Assembly (NCBI RefSeq): GCF_004364335.1
Contig: NZ_SOCR01000010.1
Span: forward strand, 203,521 to 267,520
Direction of reading: 5' to 3'
Length of the DNA stretch: 64,000 bases
From: Pseudomonas graminis
Lineage (GTDB): Bacteria; Pseudomonadota; Gammaproteobacteria; Pseudomonadales; Pseudomonadaceae
Shown here: in pieces, positions 45,468 through 53,449 of the stretch
Numbering within the stretch: position 1 is the first letter of the stretch
How the letters are laid out: every line of letters starts with the position of its first letter
The notes under the pieces: generated by a model
The model's input: only the letters and a program-made list of their open reading frames with translations
Told to the model about the DNA's origin: nothing
Database searches by the model: none
Program-made: the position numbers and the translations under genes

Positions 45468-46640
45468 ATGCCCCAGCCCTACAGTGCGCGCAGCCGCGCC
45501 ATAGAACCCTTTCATGTCATGGCGCTGCTGGCGCGGGCGAATGAACTGCAAGCGGCGGGGCATGACGTTATCCACCTGGAGATCGGCGAGCCGGATTTCA
45601 CCACGGCCGAGCCGATCATCAAGGCCGGTCAGGCGGCGTTGGCCGCTGGCAAGACCCGTTACACGGCGGCCCGTGGTTTGCCGGAATTGCGCGAGGCGAT
45701 CGCAGGCTTTTACGCTCAACGTTACGGTGTGAATGTCGATCCGGGCAGAATTCTGATTACCCCTGGCGGTTCGGGCGCGTTGCTGCTGGCGGCGAGTCTG
45801 CTGGTCGATCCCGGCAAACACTGGTTGCTGGCCGATCCGGGATACCCATGCAACCGGCATTTTCTGCGTCTGGTGGAGGGCGCCGCGCAGTTGGTGCCTG
45901 TAGGGCCGGACGTGCGTTATCAGCTGACGGCCGATCTGGTGGCTCAATACTGGAACGAGGACAGCGTCGGCGCACTGGTGGCTTCTCCGGCCAATCCGAC
46001 CGGTACATTGCTGCACCGCGACGAACTCGCCGCGCTTTCCGCGTCGCTCAAGGCACGCGATGGCCACCTCGTGGTTGATGAGATCTATCACGGTCTGACC
46101 TATGGCACGGACGCGAGCAGCGTGCTGGAAGTCGATAACGACGCCTTCGTGCTGAATAGTTTTTCCAAGTATTTCGGCATGACCGGTTGGCGACTCGGTT
46201 GGCTGGTTGCCCCTGAGGCCGCGGTCGGTGATCTGGAGAAGCTGGCGCAGAATCTTTACATCAGCGCGCCGAGCATGGCGCAAAGTGCGGCGCTTGCCGG
46301 TTTCGAGCCGCAGACCCTGGAGATCCTCGAACAACGTCGCGCCGAGTTTGCCCGCCGTCGCGACTTCCTGCTTCCGGCGCTGCGCGAACTGGGTTTCAAC
46401 ATCGCCGTTGAGCCAGAGGGCGCCTTCTATCTATATGCAGACATCAGCGCGTTCGGCGGCGACGCGTTCGCGTTCTGCCATCACTTCCTGGAAACCGAGC
46501 ACGTCGCGTTCACACCCGGGCTGGATTTCGGTCGGTACCGCGCCGGCCATCATGTGCGCTTCGCCTACACCCAAAGCCTGCCTAGGCTTGAGGAAGCGGT
46601 CGAGCGAATAGGTCGTGGCCTGCGGAGCTGGCAAGGCTGA
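45468..46640 (+). CDS. PLP-dependent class I/II aminotransferase
   Basis: Fold-type I aminotransferase of 390 residues. PLP-binding features are GEPDFTT, ASPANPTGTLL, DEIYHGLTYG and the Schiff-base Lys near 234 in NSFSKYFGMTGWRLGW. The set resembles AspC/AlaA-type enzymes acting on aspartate, alanine or aromatic amino acids; the substrate cannot be told from the sequence. AAAGGAAGG precedes the ATG. Its stop overlaps the sfsA start by one base (TGATG), so the two form a coupled operon. Confidence 0.9.
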   Translation: MPQPYSARSRAIEPFHVMALLARANELQAAGHDVIHLEIGEPDFTTAEPIIKAGQAALAAGKTRYTAARGLPELREAIAGFYAQRYGVNVDPGRILITPGGSGALLLAASLLVDPGKHWLLADPGYPCNRHFLRLVEGAAQLVPVGPDVRYQLTADLVAQYWNEDSVGALVASPANPTGTLLHRDELAALSASLKARDGHLVVDEIYHGLTYGTDASSVLEVDNDAFVLNSFSKYFGMTGWRLGWLVAPEAAVGDLEKLAQNLYISAPSMAQSAALAGFEPQTLEILEQRRAEFARRRDFLLPALRELGFNIAVEPEGAFYLYADISAFGGDAFAFCHHFLETEHVAFTPGLDFGRYRAGHHVRFAYTQSLPRLEEAVERIGRGLRSWQG

Positions 46641-47383
46641 TGCGATTTTCTCCTCCCCTTGAAGAAGGCCGGCTGATTCAGCGCTACAAGCGCTTCCTTG
46701 CCGACATCGAGACCGCCAGCGGCGAGCTGCTGACGATTCACTGCCCCAACACGGGCTCCATGTTCAACTGCATGATGCCGGGTGGCCGCGTCTGGTTCAG
46801 CAGATCCAATGACCCTAAGCGCAAGCTGCCGGGCACTTGGGAAATCACTGAAACACCACAGGGCCGGCTCGCCTGCGTCAACACCGCGCGCGCCAACAGG
46901 CTGGTGGAAGAAGCACTATTGGCCGGCGTGATCACGGAGTTGGCAGGGTTTACGGCACTCAAGCGCGAAGTCGCCTACGGTCAGGAAAACAGCCGCGTCG
47001 ACTTCCGTCTTGATTTCCCCGATGGCCCGCTGTACCTGGAAGTCAAAAGCGTAACGTTGGGCTTTGATGACAGCCGGGTCGCTGCGTTTCCCGACGCGGT
47101 CACTCAGCGCGGCGCGAAGCACCTGCGCGAACTGGCGGCCCTGGCCCGGGAGGGCGTGCGCGCGATGTTGCTGTATTGCGTGAACCTGACAGGCATCGAT
47201 GCCGTGCGGCCTGCCGCCGAAATCGACGCAGCTTATGCCGCTGCCCTGCTAGAGGCGGCTGCGGCAGGGGTTGAAGTGCTCGCGTATGGGGTGCAGCTCA
47301 CCCCTGACGAAGTGCGCATTGATCGGCGTCTCGAAATTCACCTTACGGAGACGCGCCCGCTCAGTCCGGTGCAACCGGGTTGA
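46640..47383 (+). CDS. sfsA: SfsA, DNA/RNA nuclease family
   Basis: 247-residue SfsA homologue with an N-terminal OB-like part (CPNTGSMFNCMMPGG) and a PD-(D/E)XK-like nuclease core (SRVDFRLDFPDGPLYLEVKS, FPDAVTQRGAKHLRELAAL). Once described as 'sugar fermentation stimulation', the family is now regarded as nucleases; the cellular role is unsettled. It is coupled to the upstream aminotransferase, and its last 23 bases overlap the 3' end of the convergent Rieske gene. Confidence 0.92.
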   Translation: MRFSPPLEEGRLIQRYKRFLADIETASGELLTIHCPNTGSMFNCMMPGGRVWFSRSNDPKRKLPGTWEITETPQGRLACVNTARANRLVEEALLAGVITELAGFTALKREVAYGQENSRVDFRLDFPDGPLYLEVKSVTLGFDDSRVAAFPDAVTQRGAKHLRELAALAREGVRAMLLYCVNLTGIDAVRPAAEIDAAYAAALLEAAAAGVEVLAYGVQLTPDEVRIDRRLEIHLTETRPLSPVQPG

Positions 47384-47693
47384 TCCAGATGCCCTGAGCG
47401 TCCTCGCCGCAGTCGATAGCCCGCAGGGACTTGCCCTCGCAGGGGCCCGCCACGCACTCGCCGCTCTCGATGAGAAACAGGGCACCGTGAGTGGCACACT
47501 GGATCAGACTGGCGCTGGCATCGAGAAACTCATCGGCCTGCCATTCCAGCGCCACCCCTCGATGAGGGCACCGATTGGCGTACGCATACACCTGACCCGC
47601 TCGCCGGACGGCCAGAATCCTGATTTCATCAACTTCGAATCCAAGGCTTTTGCCTTCCATCAGCGCAGCGCTGTCGCACAGGTATTTCAGCAT
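47361..47693 (-). CDS. Small Rieske [2Fe-2S] protein
   Basis: Stand-alone Rieske domain of 110 residues, without signal peptide or membrane segment. Cluster ligands are Cys42 and His44 in CPHRG and Cys66 and His69 in CATHGALF. It resembles NirD/BphF-type ferredoxin subunits but has no oxygenase or reductase partner nearby. It converges on and overlaps sfsA by 23 bases. Its start lies about 28 bases from a Fur-like site shared with the divergent heme transporter genes, so iron control is possible. Confidence 0.88.
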   Translation of the reverse strand: MLKYLCDSAALMEGKSLGFEVDEIRILAVRRAGQVYAYANRCPHRGVALEWQADEFLDASASLIQCATHGALFLIESGECVAGPCEGKSLRAIDCGEDAQGIWINPVAPD

Positions 47694-47720
47694 GGTCTCC
47701 TTGGCGTTTGACGCTCAATT

Positions 47721-47739
47721 GCAAATAATTATCGAATTC
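47721..47739. promoter_or_regulatory. Possible Fur box between Rieske and heme genes
   Basis: GCAAATAATTATCGAATTC matches about 11 of 19 positions of the Fur consensus and keeps the AT-rich NAT triplet rhythm. It lies in the divergent region before the heme permease gene, where Fur control is expected. A weak match, supported mostly by context. Confidence 0.4.
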
Positions 47740-47861
47740 CTGAGCGAGGCAGGCTGCGCATTCTGCCAGCAGTCAAACCCGCCAGTCGATGAACGAAATC
47801 CAGTCGGTCGCGCCTTGAGGTGATTGACTGAGCCTTCCTTTTATAGAGGATGCACCTTTTT

Positions 47862-48893
47862 ATGCGCTTCACCTCTCAAGTGATCTGGATCGCGCTGGGC
47901 TTAGCCTGTTTGCTGGCGGTATGGCTGTCCCTCGCGCTAGGTCCTGTCAGTCTGCCGATGATCGATACCTTGCGCGCGGTTCTCCATCTGGTGGGCGTGC
48001 CCGTTGCGGAGGACAACTTGCAGCAGGCGGAACTGATCGTGGGCCAGATCCGCCTGCCCCGTACGTTGCTCGGGCTAGCGGTGGGCGCAGTGCTGGCCTT
48101 GTCCGGCGTGGCGATGCAGGGTTTGTTTCGCAACCCCTTGGCCGATCCCGGTCTGGTCGGGGTTTCCAGTGGCGCGGCATTGGGCGCGGCGGTGGCCATT
48201 GTCGCCGGCGCATCCCTGGGCGGATTGCCTGAACCGTTCCAGCCTTATCTCCTGTCAATCTGCGCCTTCGTTGGTGGGCTTGGAGTGACCGCAATCGTGT
48301 ATCGGCTTGGACGCCGCAGTGGCCGAACCAGCGTCAGCACCATGCTGCTGGCGGGTGTGGCGATGACTGCGCTGGCCGGCTCGGTGATCGGCCTGTTCAC
48401 GTATCTGGCCGACGACGCGAGCCTGCGGACGCTGACGTTCTGGAACCTGGGCACGCTCAACGGTGCCAGCTATGCCCGGCTCTGGCCTCTTTTGCTGGTT
48501 TGCGTGGCGGTGATCCTCTGGCTGCCGCGCCGAGCCAAGGCGCTCAATGCGCTGCTGCTGGGAGAATCGGAGGCGCGCCATCTGGGCATCGAGGTCGAAC
48601 GCCTCAAGCGAGAGCTGATCCTGTGCATTGCTCTCGGTGTCGGAGCCGCCGTTGCAGCGGCGGGGCTGATCGGCTTCATCGGTCTGATTGTGCCGCACCT
48701 GGTGCGATTGTTGACCGGGCCGGACCACCGCGTTGTGCTTCCTGCCTCAGCGCTGGCGGGCGCAACGTTGCTGCTCTTCGCAGACATCTTCGCCCGACTG
48801 GTGATGGCGCCGGCGGAGCTGCCGATCGGGATTGTCACCGTGTTCATTGGCGCACCGTTTTTTCTTTTCCTGCTGGTTCGAGGGCGTCGCTGA
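47862..48893 (+). CDS. phuU: Heme ABC transporter permease
   Basis: FecCD/BtuC-family inner-membrane permease of about 343 residues with roughly nine to ten hydrophobic segments. It shows the conserved IRLPRTLLGLAVGAVLALSG, RNPLADPGLVGVSSGAALGA and GFIGLIVPHLVRLLTGPDHR segments. Next to an HmuV/PhuV-type ATPase it should move heme from the periplasm into the cytoplasm. Two ATGs are possible (47850 and 47862); AGAGGA lies 11 bases before the second. It overlaps the ATPase gene by one base (TGATG). No binding protein (PhuT/HmuT), receptor or heme-handling gene lies beside it. Confidence 0.88.
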   Translation: MRFTSQVIWIALGLACLLAVWLSLALGPVSLPMIDTLRAVLHLVGVPVAEDNLQQAELIVGQIRLPRTLLGLAVGAVLALSGVAMQGLFRNPLADPGLVGVSSGAALGAAVAIVAGASLGGLPEPFQPYLLSICAFVGGLGVTAIVYRLGRRSGRTSVSTMLLAGVAMTALAGSVIGLFTYLADDASLRTLTFWNLGTLNGASYARLWPLLLVCVAVILWLPRRAKALNALLLGESEARHLGIEVERLKRELILCIALGVGAAVAAAGLIGFIGLIVPHLVRLLTGPDHRVVLPASALAGATLLLFADIFARLVMAPAELPIGIVTVFIGAPFFLFLLVRGRR

Positions 48894-49660
48894 TGTTGAT
48901 CGCCAATGACCTGGGCGTTATGCGTAATGGCAAGCAGGTAGTTGCCGACATCGACCTGGCATTGGCGCCTGGTCAGATGCTCGGCGTGCTGGGCCCCAAC
49001 GGGGCCGGTAAAAGTACGCTGATGGCGGCCCTGTGCGGCGAGCTTGCCCCGACCCACGGTCGGGTGCTGCTGGACGACATTTCCCTGAATCAATGGCGTG
49101 GCCCCGAGCGGGCGCGGCGGCTGGCTGTACTTCCGCAGGCCTCGACGTTGAATTTCGCGTTCAAGGTCGAGGAGGTGGTCGCGATGGGCCGCTTGCCCCA
49201 TGACAGCGGTCAGCAACGCGACGGTGAAATTATCCAGCACGCCCTTGCGGCGGCCGATGGGCTTCATCTGCTGGGTCGCAGCTATCTGACGCTGTCGGGC
49301 GGCGAGCGTCAGCGGGTTCATCTGGCGCGCGTGCTGGCGCAGGTGTGGCCGGGCGAGGAGGGCCAGATTCTCTTGCTGGACGAGCCCACGTCGGCGCTCG
49401 ACCCGCTGCATCAACACACCACGCTGTTGGCCGTTCGCGCGTTCGCCGACCGTGGCGGTGCGGTGATGGTGATCTTGCATGATTTGAATCTGGCCGCCCG
49501 CTATTGCGATCACCTGTTGCTGCTAAGCCAAGGGCGCGCACATCTAGCCGGTACACCGCGGCAAGTGCTGACGCCAGAAGCGCTGAATCGGGTATTTGGT
49601 CTGGATGTTCTGGTGCAACCCCATCCCGAGCGTGGACATCCGCTGGTGATCGCTCGCTGA
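48893..49660 (+). CDS. phuV: Heme ABC transporter ATP-binding protein
   Basis: ATPase of 255 residues with Walker A GPNGAGKST, the HmuV-characteristic STLNFAFKVEEVVAMGRLPH stretch, signature LSGGE, Walker B ILLLDEPTSALD and the switch His in VILHDLNLAARYCDH. It energises the permease encoded just upstream, to which it is translationally coupled. In P. aeruginosa the phu cluster also sits between this chromosomal block and prrF, which supports the assignment. Confidence 0.9.
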   Translation: MLIANDLGVMRNGKQVVADIDLALAPGQMLGVLGPNGAGKSTLMAALCGELAPTHGRVLLDDISLNQWRGPERARRLAVLPQASTLNFAFKVEEVVAMGRLPHDSGQQRDGEIIQHALAAADGLHLLGRSYLTLSGGERQRVHLARVLAQVWPGEEGQILLLDEPTSALDPLHQHTTLLAVRAFADRGGAVMVILHDLNLAARYCDHLLLLSQGRAHLAGTPRQVLTPEALNRVFGLDVLVQPHPERGHPLVIAR

Positions 49661-49849
49661 AATGGGCTCGTATCGACCGGCATGAGCTGCCTTTCTCTGC
49701 GTTGCACCCCATTTCCGAGCCTCGTGCGGGCAATGTCCTTCGGACAATTCTTGTAATCATGTAGGCCTGCTCTTTTGCGTCTTTGTGGCCGTTCAGGCAC
49801 AGCCGTTCTCGATTATCGTCGCCTCAAGCAAAGGCATCGAGGGTGTGTA

Positions 49850-50626
49850 ATGAACGAGATAAATGAGGCAATTAACGTGCATGAGGTCGATGCGTCACTG
49901 GCGGAACTGGCTATTGGTCTGATGGAATTGGCTTCGTTGAATGCCGATGACACGCCGGAAAAGATTATCGCGTTGTGTCATCGAGCCCTGACACCTGTGG
50001 GGCATGTTGCCGCCGTCTGCGTAACGCCCAGATTCGTGGGACTGGCGCGGCGCACGCTCGACAGCCTTCATGCGCGGGAGATCAAAGTCGTGGCCGCGGT
50101 TAATTTCCCGAGCGGTTCGCCTTCTGTGAGTTCCGCCGATTCGGAAACCCAGGCGGCGATCCTCGCGGGTGCCGACGAGATCGATCTGGTCTATCCCTTC
50201 CATGCTCTGCTTGGTGGGGACAGGCAGATCGGCGCGGACATCATCAGTACCTGCAAAGCCAGGTGCGGTCGGTCAGCTTTGACCGTTACGCTGGAAACCG
50301 GCGTGCTGCGTGATCCGCAGGTCATTCACGGCGCAAGCTGTGTGGCGATTCAAGAGGGCGCCAACTTCCTGAAAACCAGCACGGGGAAACATATCCTCAA
50401 CGCGACGCCCCAGGCCAGCCGGATTTTGATTGCGGCTATCGCCGAGTCAGGCGCGCATGTGGGCATCAACGTTTCCGGAAATGTGCGGACGCTCGATGAA
50501 GCGCGGGTTCACATGGATCTTGTCAAGGCACGCTTCGGCCCACGCTGGCTTGAACAGGGGAGGCTGCGGCTCGGGGCGACCAGCCTGCTGGATGATCTGT
50601 TAAGCCACTTAGGCGTAGGCGCTTAA
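49850..50626 (+). CDS. Deoxyribose-phosphate aldolase-like protein
   Basis: DeoC-fold protein of 258 residues. The Schiff-base lysine is present (Lys175 in FLKTSTGKHILNAT), as is the catalytic Asp (EIDLVYPF, E. coli Asp102 region). The second essential lysine of E. coli DeoC (Lys201 in GFKPAGGVRT) is replaced: the matching stretch here is GINVSGNVRT, with Asn207. Activity on deoxyribose-5-phosphate is therefore uncertain, and I give no gene symbol. The ATG at 49850 gives the family start. No other deo gene is near; it stands between phuV and prrF, a place without deoC in P. aeruginosa as I recall. Confidence 0.82.
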   Translation: MNEINEAINVHEVDASLAELAIGLMELASLNADDTPEKIIALCHRALTPVGHVAAVCVTPRFVGLARRTLDSLHAREIKVVAAVNFPSGSPSVSSADSETQAAILAGADEIDLVYPFHALLGGDRQIGADIISTCKARCGRSALTVTLETGVLRDPQVIHGASCVAIQEGANFLKTSTGKHILNATPQASRILIAAIAESGAHVGINVSGNVRTLDEARVHMDLVKARFGPRWLEQGRLRLGATSLLDDLLSHLGVGA

Positions 50627-50635
50627 ATCGCAGGC

Positions 50636-50750
50636 AAAAAAAGACCCGGCAAAGAGCCGGGTCAAAAACCGTGATTAGCCTGATGAGGAGATAATCTGAG
50701 AGTCCGAACCAAGGAGCCTTTCAGGTTATCGGCCAGTCTCGCGACTGGAT
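50636..50750 (-). ncRNA. prrF: PrrF-type iron-responsive small RNA
   Basis: Minus-strand RNA of about 115 bases. The core ACTCTCAGATTATCTCCTCA followed by TCAGGCTAATCACGG is the conserved region by which PrrF1/PrrF2 pair with target mRNAs. It ends in a textbook terminator (GACCCGGC/GCCGGGTC, 50643-50663, then seven T residues). A sigma-70 promoter precedes it (-35 TTGACT at 50779-50784, -10 TATGAT at 50757-50762, 16-base spacing) with a Fur-like site over the -10. PrrF is made when iron is short and represses mRNAs of iron-rich proteins. P. aeruginosa has two tandem copies at the matching position; only one is here. Confidence 0.92.
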
Positions 50751-50751
50751 G

Positions 50752-50784
50752 TGATAATCATAGTGATTCTCATTTGTAAGTCAA
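50752..50784 (-). promoter_or_regulatory. prrF promoter with Fur box
   Basis: On the minus strand TTGACT, 16 bases, TATGAT. Between and across the -10 runs AATGAGAATCACTATGATTA, which has the GAGAATCA/ATGATTATC pattern of Pseudomonas Fur boxes, so Fur-Fe should block RNA polymerase directly. Confidence 0.82.
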
Positions 50785-50793
50785 CAGTGTTGT

Positions 50794-51096
50794 TCACACT
50801 ATTTTGCTTTTGGCGCTCGGCGCTCCTGGATTGCCCCCGGGACTGGCGTTCTTCAATTCGAAGTCCAGGGAATCCTTGTACTGTTTAGGCAGCATGCTCC
50901 AGGAGCAATTTGACAATGCGCCTTCCAGTGAATACAGCAGCGCCTTAGAGACTCGGAAGCCCCTGACCTGAACGGCCCGATAGGCCTGGATTGCGCCAAG
51001 TCGGCGCAAATCGGCAATAGTGTGGATACCCGCAGCGTGAAGCCATTGAACCGAGGTTTTCCCCAAGTTCTTCATGCCAAGCAATTCGTCGTCCAT
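50794..51096 (-). CDS. TfoX C-terminal-domain protein
   Basis: 100-residue protein made only of the TfoX/Sxy C-terminal helix-hairpin-helix-like domain (MDDELLGMKNLGKTSVQWLH, GIHTIADLRRLGAIQAYRAV). In competence regulators this domain is paired with a TfoX N-terminal domain, which is absent here. Stand-alone forms are common in Pseudomonas and of unknown function. The ATG at 51096 starts at the conserved MDDELL; an upstream ATG at 51138 would add 14 residues. Transcription runs toward prrF on the same strand. Confidence 0.85.
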   Translation of the reverse strand: MDDELLGMKNLGKTSVQWLHAAGIHTIADLRRLGAIQAYRAVQVRGFRVSKALLYSLEGALSNCSWSMLPKQYKDSLDFELKNASPGGNPGAPSAKSKIV

Positions 51097-51333
51097 ACGC
51101 GCAATCCGTCCTGTCATTCCATGTAAAAACTTCTCCAATGACCCGACACAAACTGAAAGGGCGAGCCATGCCCTTGAGCATAGACGACGTCAAATGAACC
51201 TGCGAAGAGACAACAGTTGATATGGAGGGCAGCTGCCGAACGGTAGGGATCAAACGAGAAGAAAGGGCGCGCGCGAGCCCGGCACGGCTGAGCATGCAGG
51301 GCGAGAAATAAGCGAGGTTTGGCGGGTGTGACG

Positions 51334-51678
51334 TTAGCGGGTGCGATAACGCAGGCGCGTACCGAAATTGACCGACATAAGGATTTCGTCAGCACTCAGC
51401 TCTGGCGGGAAGTACGCGCCGGATATCTGAGCGTGGGCGATGCTCGCACCCTCGAGCCTGGTTGTCCGAAAGTCCACGCCACGCAGGTCTGCGGACCTGA
51501 AATAGGCGTCGCTGAAATCGATCCCGTCAGCATTGAGCTCACGCAGGTCAAGACCGCGAAAATCTCCCCCTGACAGATCAACCTGGCCCTGTTTTGGCCG
51601 TTCGAGATTGAAGGCGGCCACGTCGTCTTTTCGCAGTAGCGCGAACAGAGGCGAGTCGAGCTGTTTGGGCTGGTTCAT
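51334..51678 (-). CDS. Pentapeptide-repeat protein
   Basis: 114-residue protein. After a short leader (MNQPKQLDSPLFALLRKDD) come about nine A(D/N)LXX-type units, for example VDLSGGDFRGLDLRELNADG and FSDAYFRSADLRGVDF, which form a right-handed quadrilateral beta helix. Related short proteins are mostly of unknown role; some larger relatives (Qnr, MfpA) mimic DNA and protect gyrase, but this one is too short and generic for that claim. GGAGA lies before the ATG at 51678. Confidence 0.85.
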   Translation of the reverse strand: MNQPKQLDSPLFALLRKDDVAAFNLERPKQGQVDLSGGDFRGLDLRELNADGIDFSDAYFRSADLRGVDFRTTRLEGASIAHAQISGAYFPPELSADEILMSVNFGTRLRYRTR

Positions 51679-51780
51679 CTGACGTCTCCATTGTTGGAAT
51701 TCTGACGCCACTATAATGCCACCAATGTCGGGCCGTGAAGCAATATCCTCCACGACTCGACCACTGGTGGACCCTGGATA

Positions 51781-53316
51781 TCAGAGCCCCGGCAGGTGCT
51801 GACGAATGTCGGCGACCAGCGTGTCCAGATCGCCGCTGACATTGGTCTCTACGTGCCGGCTGCGCAATAATTCATCGGCGGTCAGCGCCTCGCGACTGGC
51901 CAGCTGCGCTTCAATGACTTCCATGGTGGCGTCGGAAGGATCCTGATTTTGTGCCCGACGTTGTGCCAGCCAACCCTCGATAACCGCCTTTGGCGCGGCG
52001 CAGTCAATGATCAGGAAAGGAACGCCCATCGCCTCGGCAATCTGCGCAGTCGCCTGCCGCTGTGCGAGCTTCAAATAGGTTGCATCGATGACCACCGGCA
52101 AGCCTGCGCGGAGCACAACACCGGCCAGCTCATTCAGGCGTTGATAAGTAGCAGCGCTGACGTCGGCGGAATACAGATCTTCATGGTCGGCGAATGCACG
52201 CTTGCGTTCGACATCTGAGCGCAGACGGATCGCGCCCAGCGCTTCCACCAGCCGCATCGCAACCTGGCTTTTGCCGACCGCGGAAACACCATGGGTGATG
52301 GCCAGAAAGTTGGACGGAATCGCGCTGTAGCTTTCGGCCAGGTTGGCGTAGTTGCGATACTGGCGCAGTGTCGCGGCGCGCTGCACCTGGTCGGCGTCGG
52401 CATTCAGGCTGAACAGCGCCACTTTGGCGCGGACCAGTGCGCGGTAGGCTTTGTAGAAATTGAGCAGTTGCAGGCCTGCGTAGTCGCCGGTCAGCTCCAG
52501 GTACTGGCTGACAAACCGACGGGAAAGGCTTTTCAGGCCGCGATCTTCAAGGTCCATGGCCAGGAAGCCGATGTCGGCATAGACGTCTGTCATGCGGAAG
52601 GGCTCGTTGAATTCAATGCAGTCGAAAATCACGACCTTGCCATCGATCAGCGTGGCGTTGCCCAGGTGAATGTCGCCATGGCATTCGCGAACAAAACCGT
52701 CCAGCTTGCGCTGGTTCATCAGCGGCTTGAGACGCTCGAAACTGGTGTTGGCCCACGCTTCCAGCGCTTCCAGCTGGATGAGGTCAGATTTTTCGCTGAG
52801 GAAAGGCAGAATCTGCTCGAAATTCTGCGTGACCGGCGCCATGACGCTGTCTGCGCTGCCGAGCGGGTTTTCCATCGGCACTTTAGGCGACTTGAGATGA
52901 AACTCGGCGATTTGCCGGGCCATATCGTCGATGTGCGCGGTGGTCAGTTCGCCCTTGGCTTGCAAGGTGCTGAGCAATCCGTCCTGCGGAAACTGACGCA
53001 TTTTCAGCACGTACTCGATCGCTTCGCCTTCGCCATTCAACTGCGGGGCCTCGATGCTGCCGGTGATGGGCAGCACTTCCAGGTACAGATCGTTCGTCAG
53101 GCGCTGGTTGAGCATCAGCTCCTGCTCGCAGAAATGCTGGCGCGCAGACAGACTGGTGAAGTCCAGAAAACCGAAATTGACCGGCTTCTTCATCTTGTAA
53201 ACGTACGGGCCGGTGAGCAGTACCCAGGAAATATGCGTCTCGATGACCTGAAACTGTTCGACCGGGTGAGGAAACAGGGCGGGGTTTTGCAGCGCGGCTA
53301 TCAGTGTCTGGCTCAC
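51781..53316 (-). CDS. APH-like phosphotransferase fused to a P-loop kinase
   Basis: Two-domain cytosolic protein of 511 residues. The N-terminal part (about 1-320) is an aminoglycoside-phosphotransferase/choline-kinase-like fold with catalytic loop CHGDIHLGN (near 215) and metal-binding segment VIFDCIEFNEPFR. The C-terminal part (about 335-511) is a P-loop nucleotide kinase with Walker A THGVSAVGKSQ (near 344), followed by RLRSDVERKR and VIDATYLK. From memory the arrangement is that of PA4701-like proteins encoded beside mrcB. Substrates are unknown; nothing indicates antibiotic resistance. Confidence 0.85.
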   Translation of the reverse strand: MSQTLIAALQNPALFPHPVEQFQVIETHISWVLLTGPYVYKMKKPVNFGFLDFTSLSARQHFCEQELMLNQRLTNDLYLEVLPITGSIEAPQLNGEGEAIEYVLKMRQFPQDGLLSTLQAKGELTTAHIDDMARQIAEFHLKSPKVPMENPLGSADSVMAPVTQNFEQILPFLSEKSDLIQLEALEAWANTSFERLKPLMNQRKLDGFVRECHGDIHLGNATLIDGKVVIFDCIEFNEPFRMTDVYADIGFLAMDLEDRGLKSLSRRFVSQYLELTGDYAGLQLLNFYKAYRALVRAKVALFSLNADADQVQRAATLRQYRNYANLAESYSAIPSNFLAITHGVSAVGKSQVAMRLVEALGAIRLRSDVERKRAFADHEDLYSADVSAATYQRLNELAGVVLRAGLPVVIDATYLKLAQRQATAQIAEAMGVPFLIIDCAAPKAVIEGWLAQRRAQNQDPSDATMEVIEAQLASREALTADELLRSRHVETNVSGDLDTLVADIRQHLPGL

Positions 53317-53449
53317 GGACGATCCTTGAAAGGTGATAAGTCGATAGAGAAGTAGCGAAAGGCGGCCATTATGGCCGCTGGAGACATTGCTGCAAACCGC
53401 TTAAAGGGTGGTCTGTCGGGGGCTTTGAAAGTGCGTATAATCCGCCGCC

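Noticed and set aside
50794..51096. Competence regulator Sxy/TfoX
   Set aside because: Only the C-terminal domain is present, without the N-terminal domain or competence genes nearby.
51781..53316. Antibiotic-resistance gene (aminoglycoside phosphotransferase)
   Set aside because: Only the fold is shared; the fused P-loop kinase and chromosomal position beside mrcB point to a core metabolic gene.
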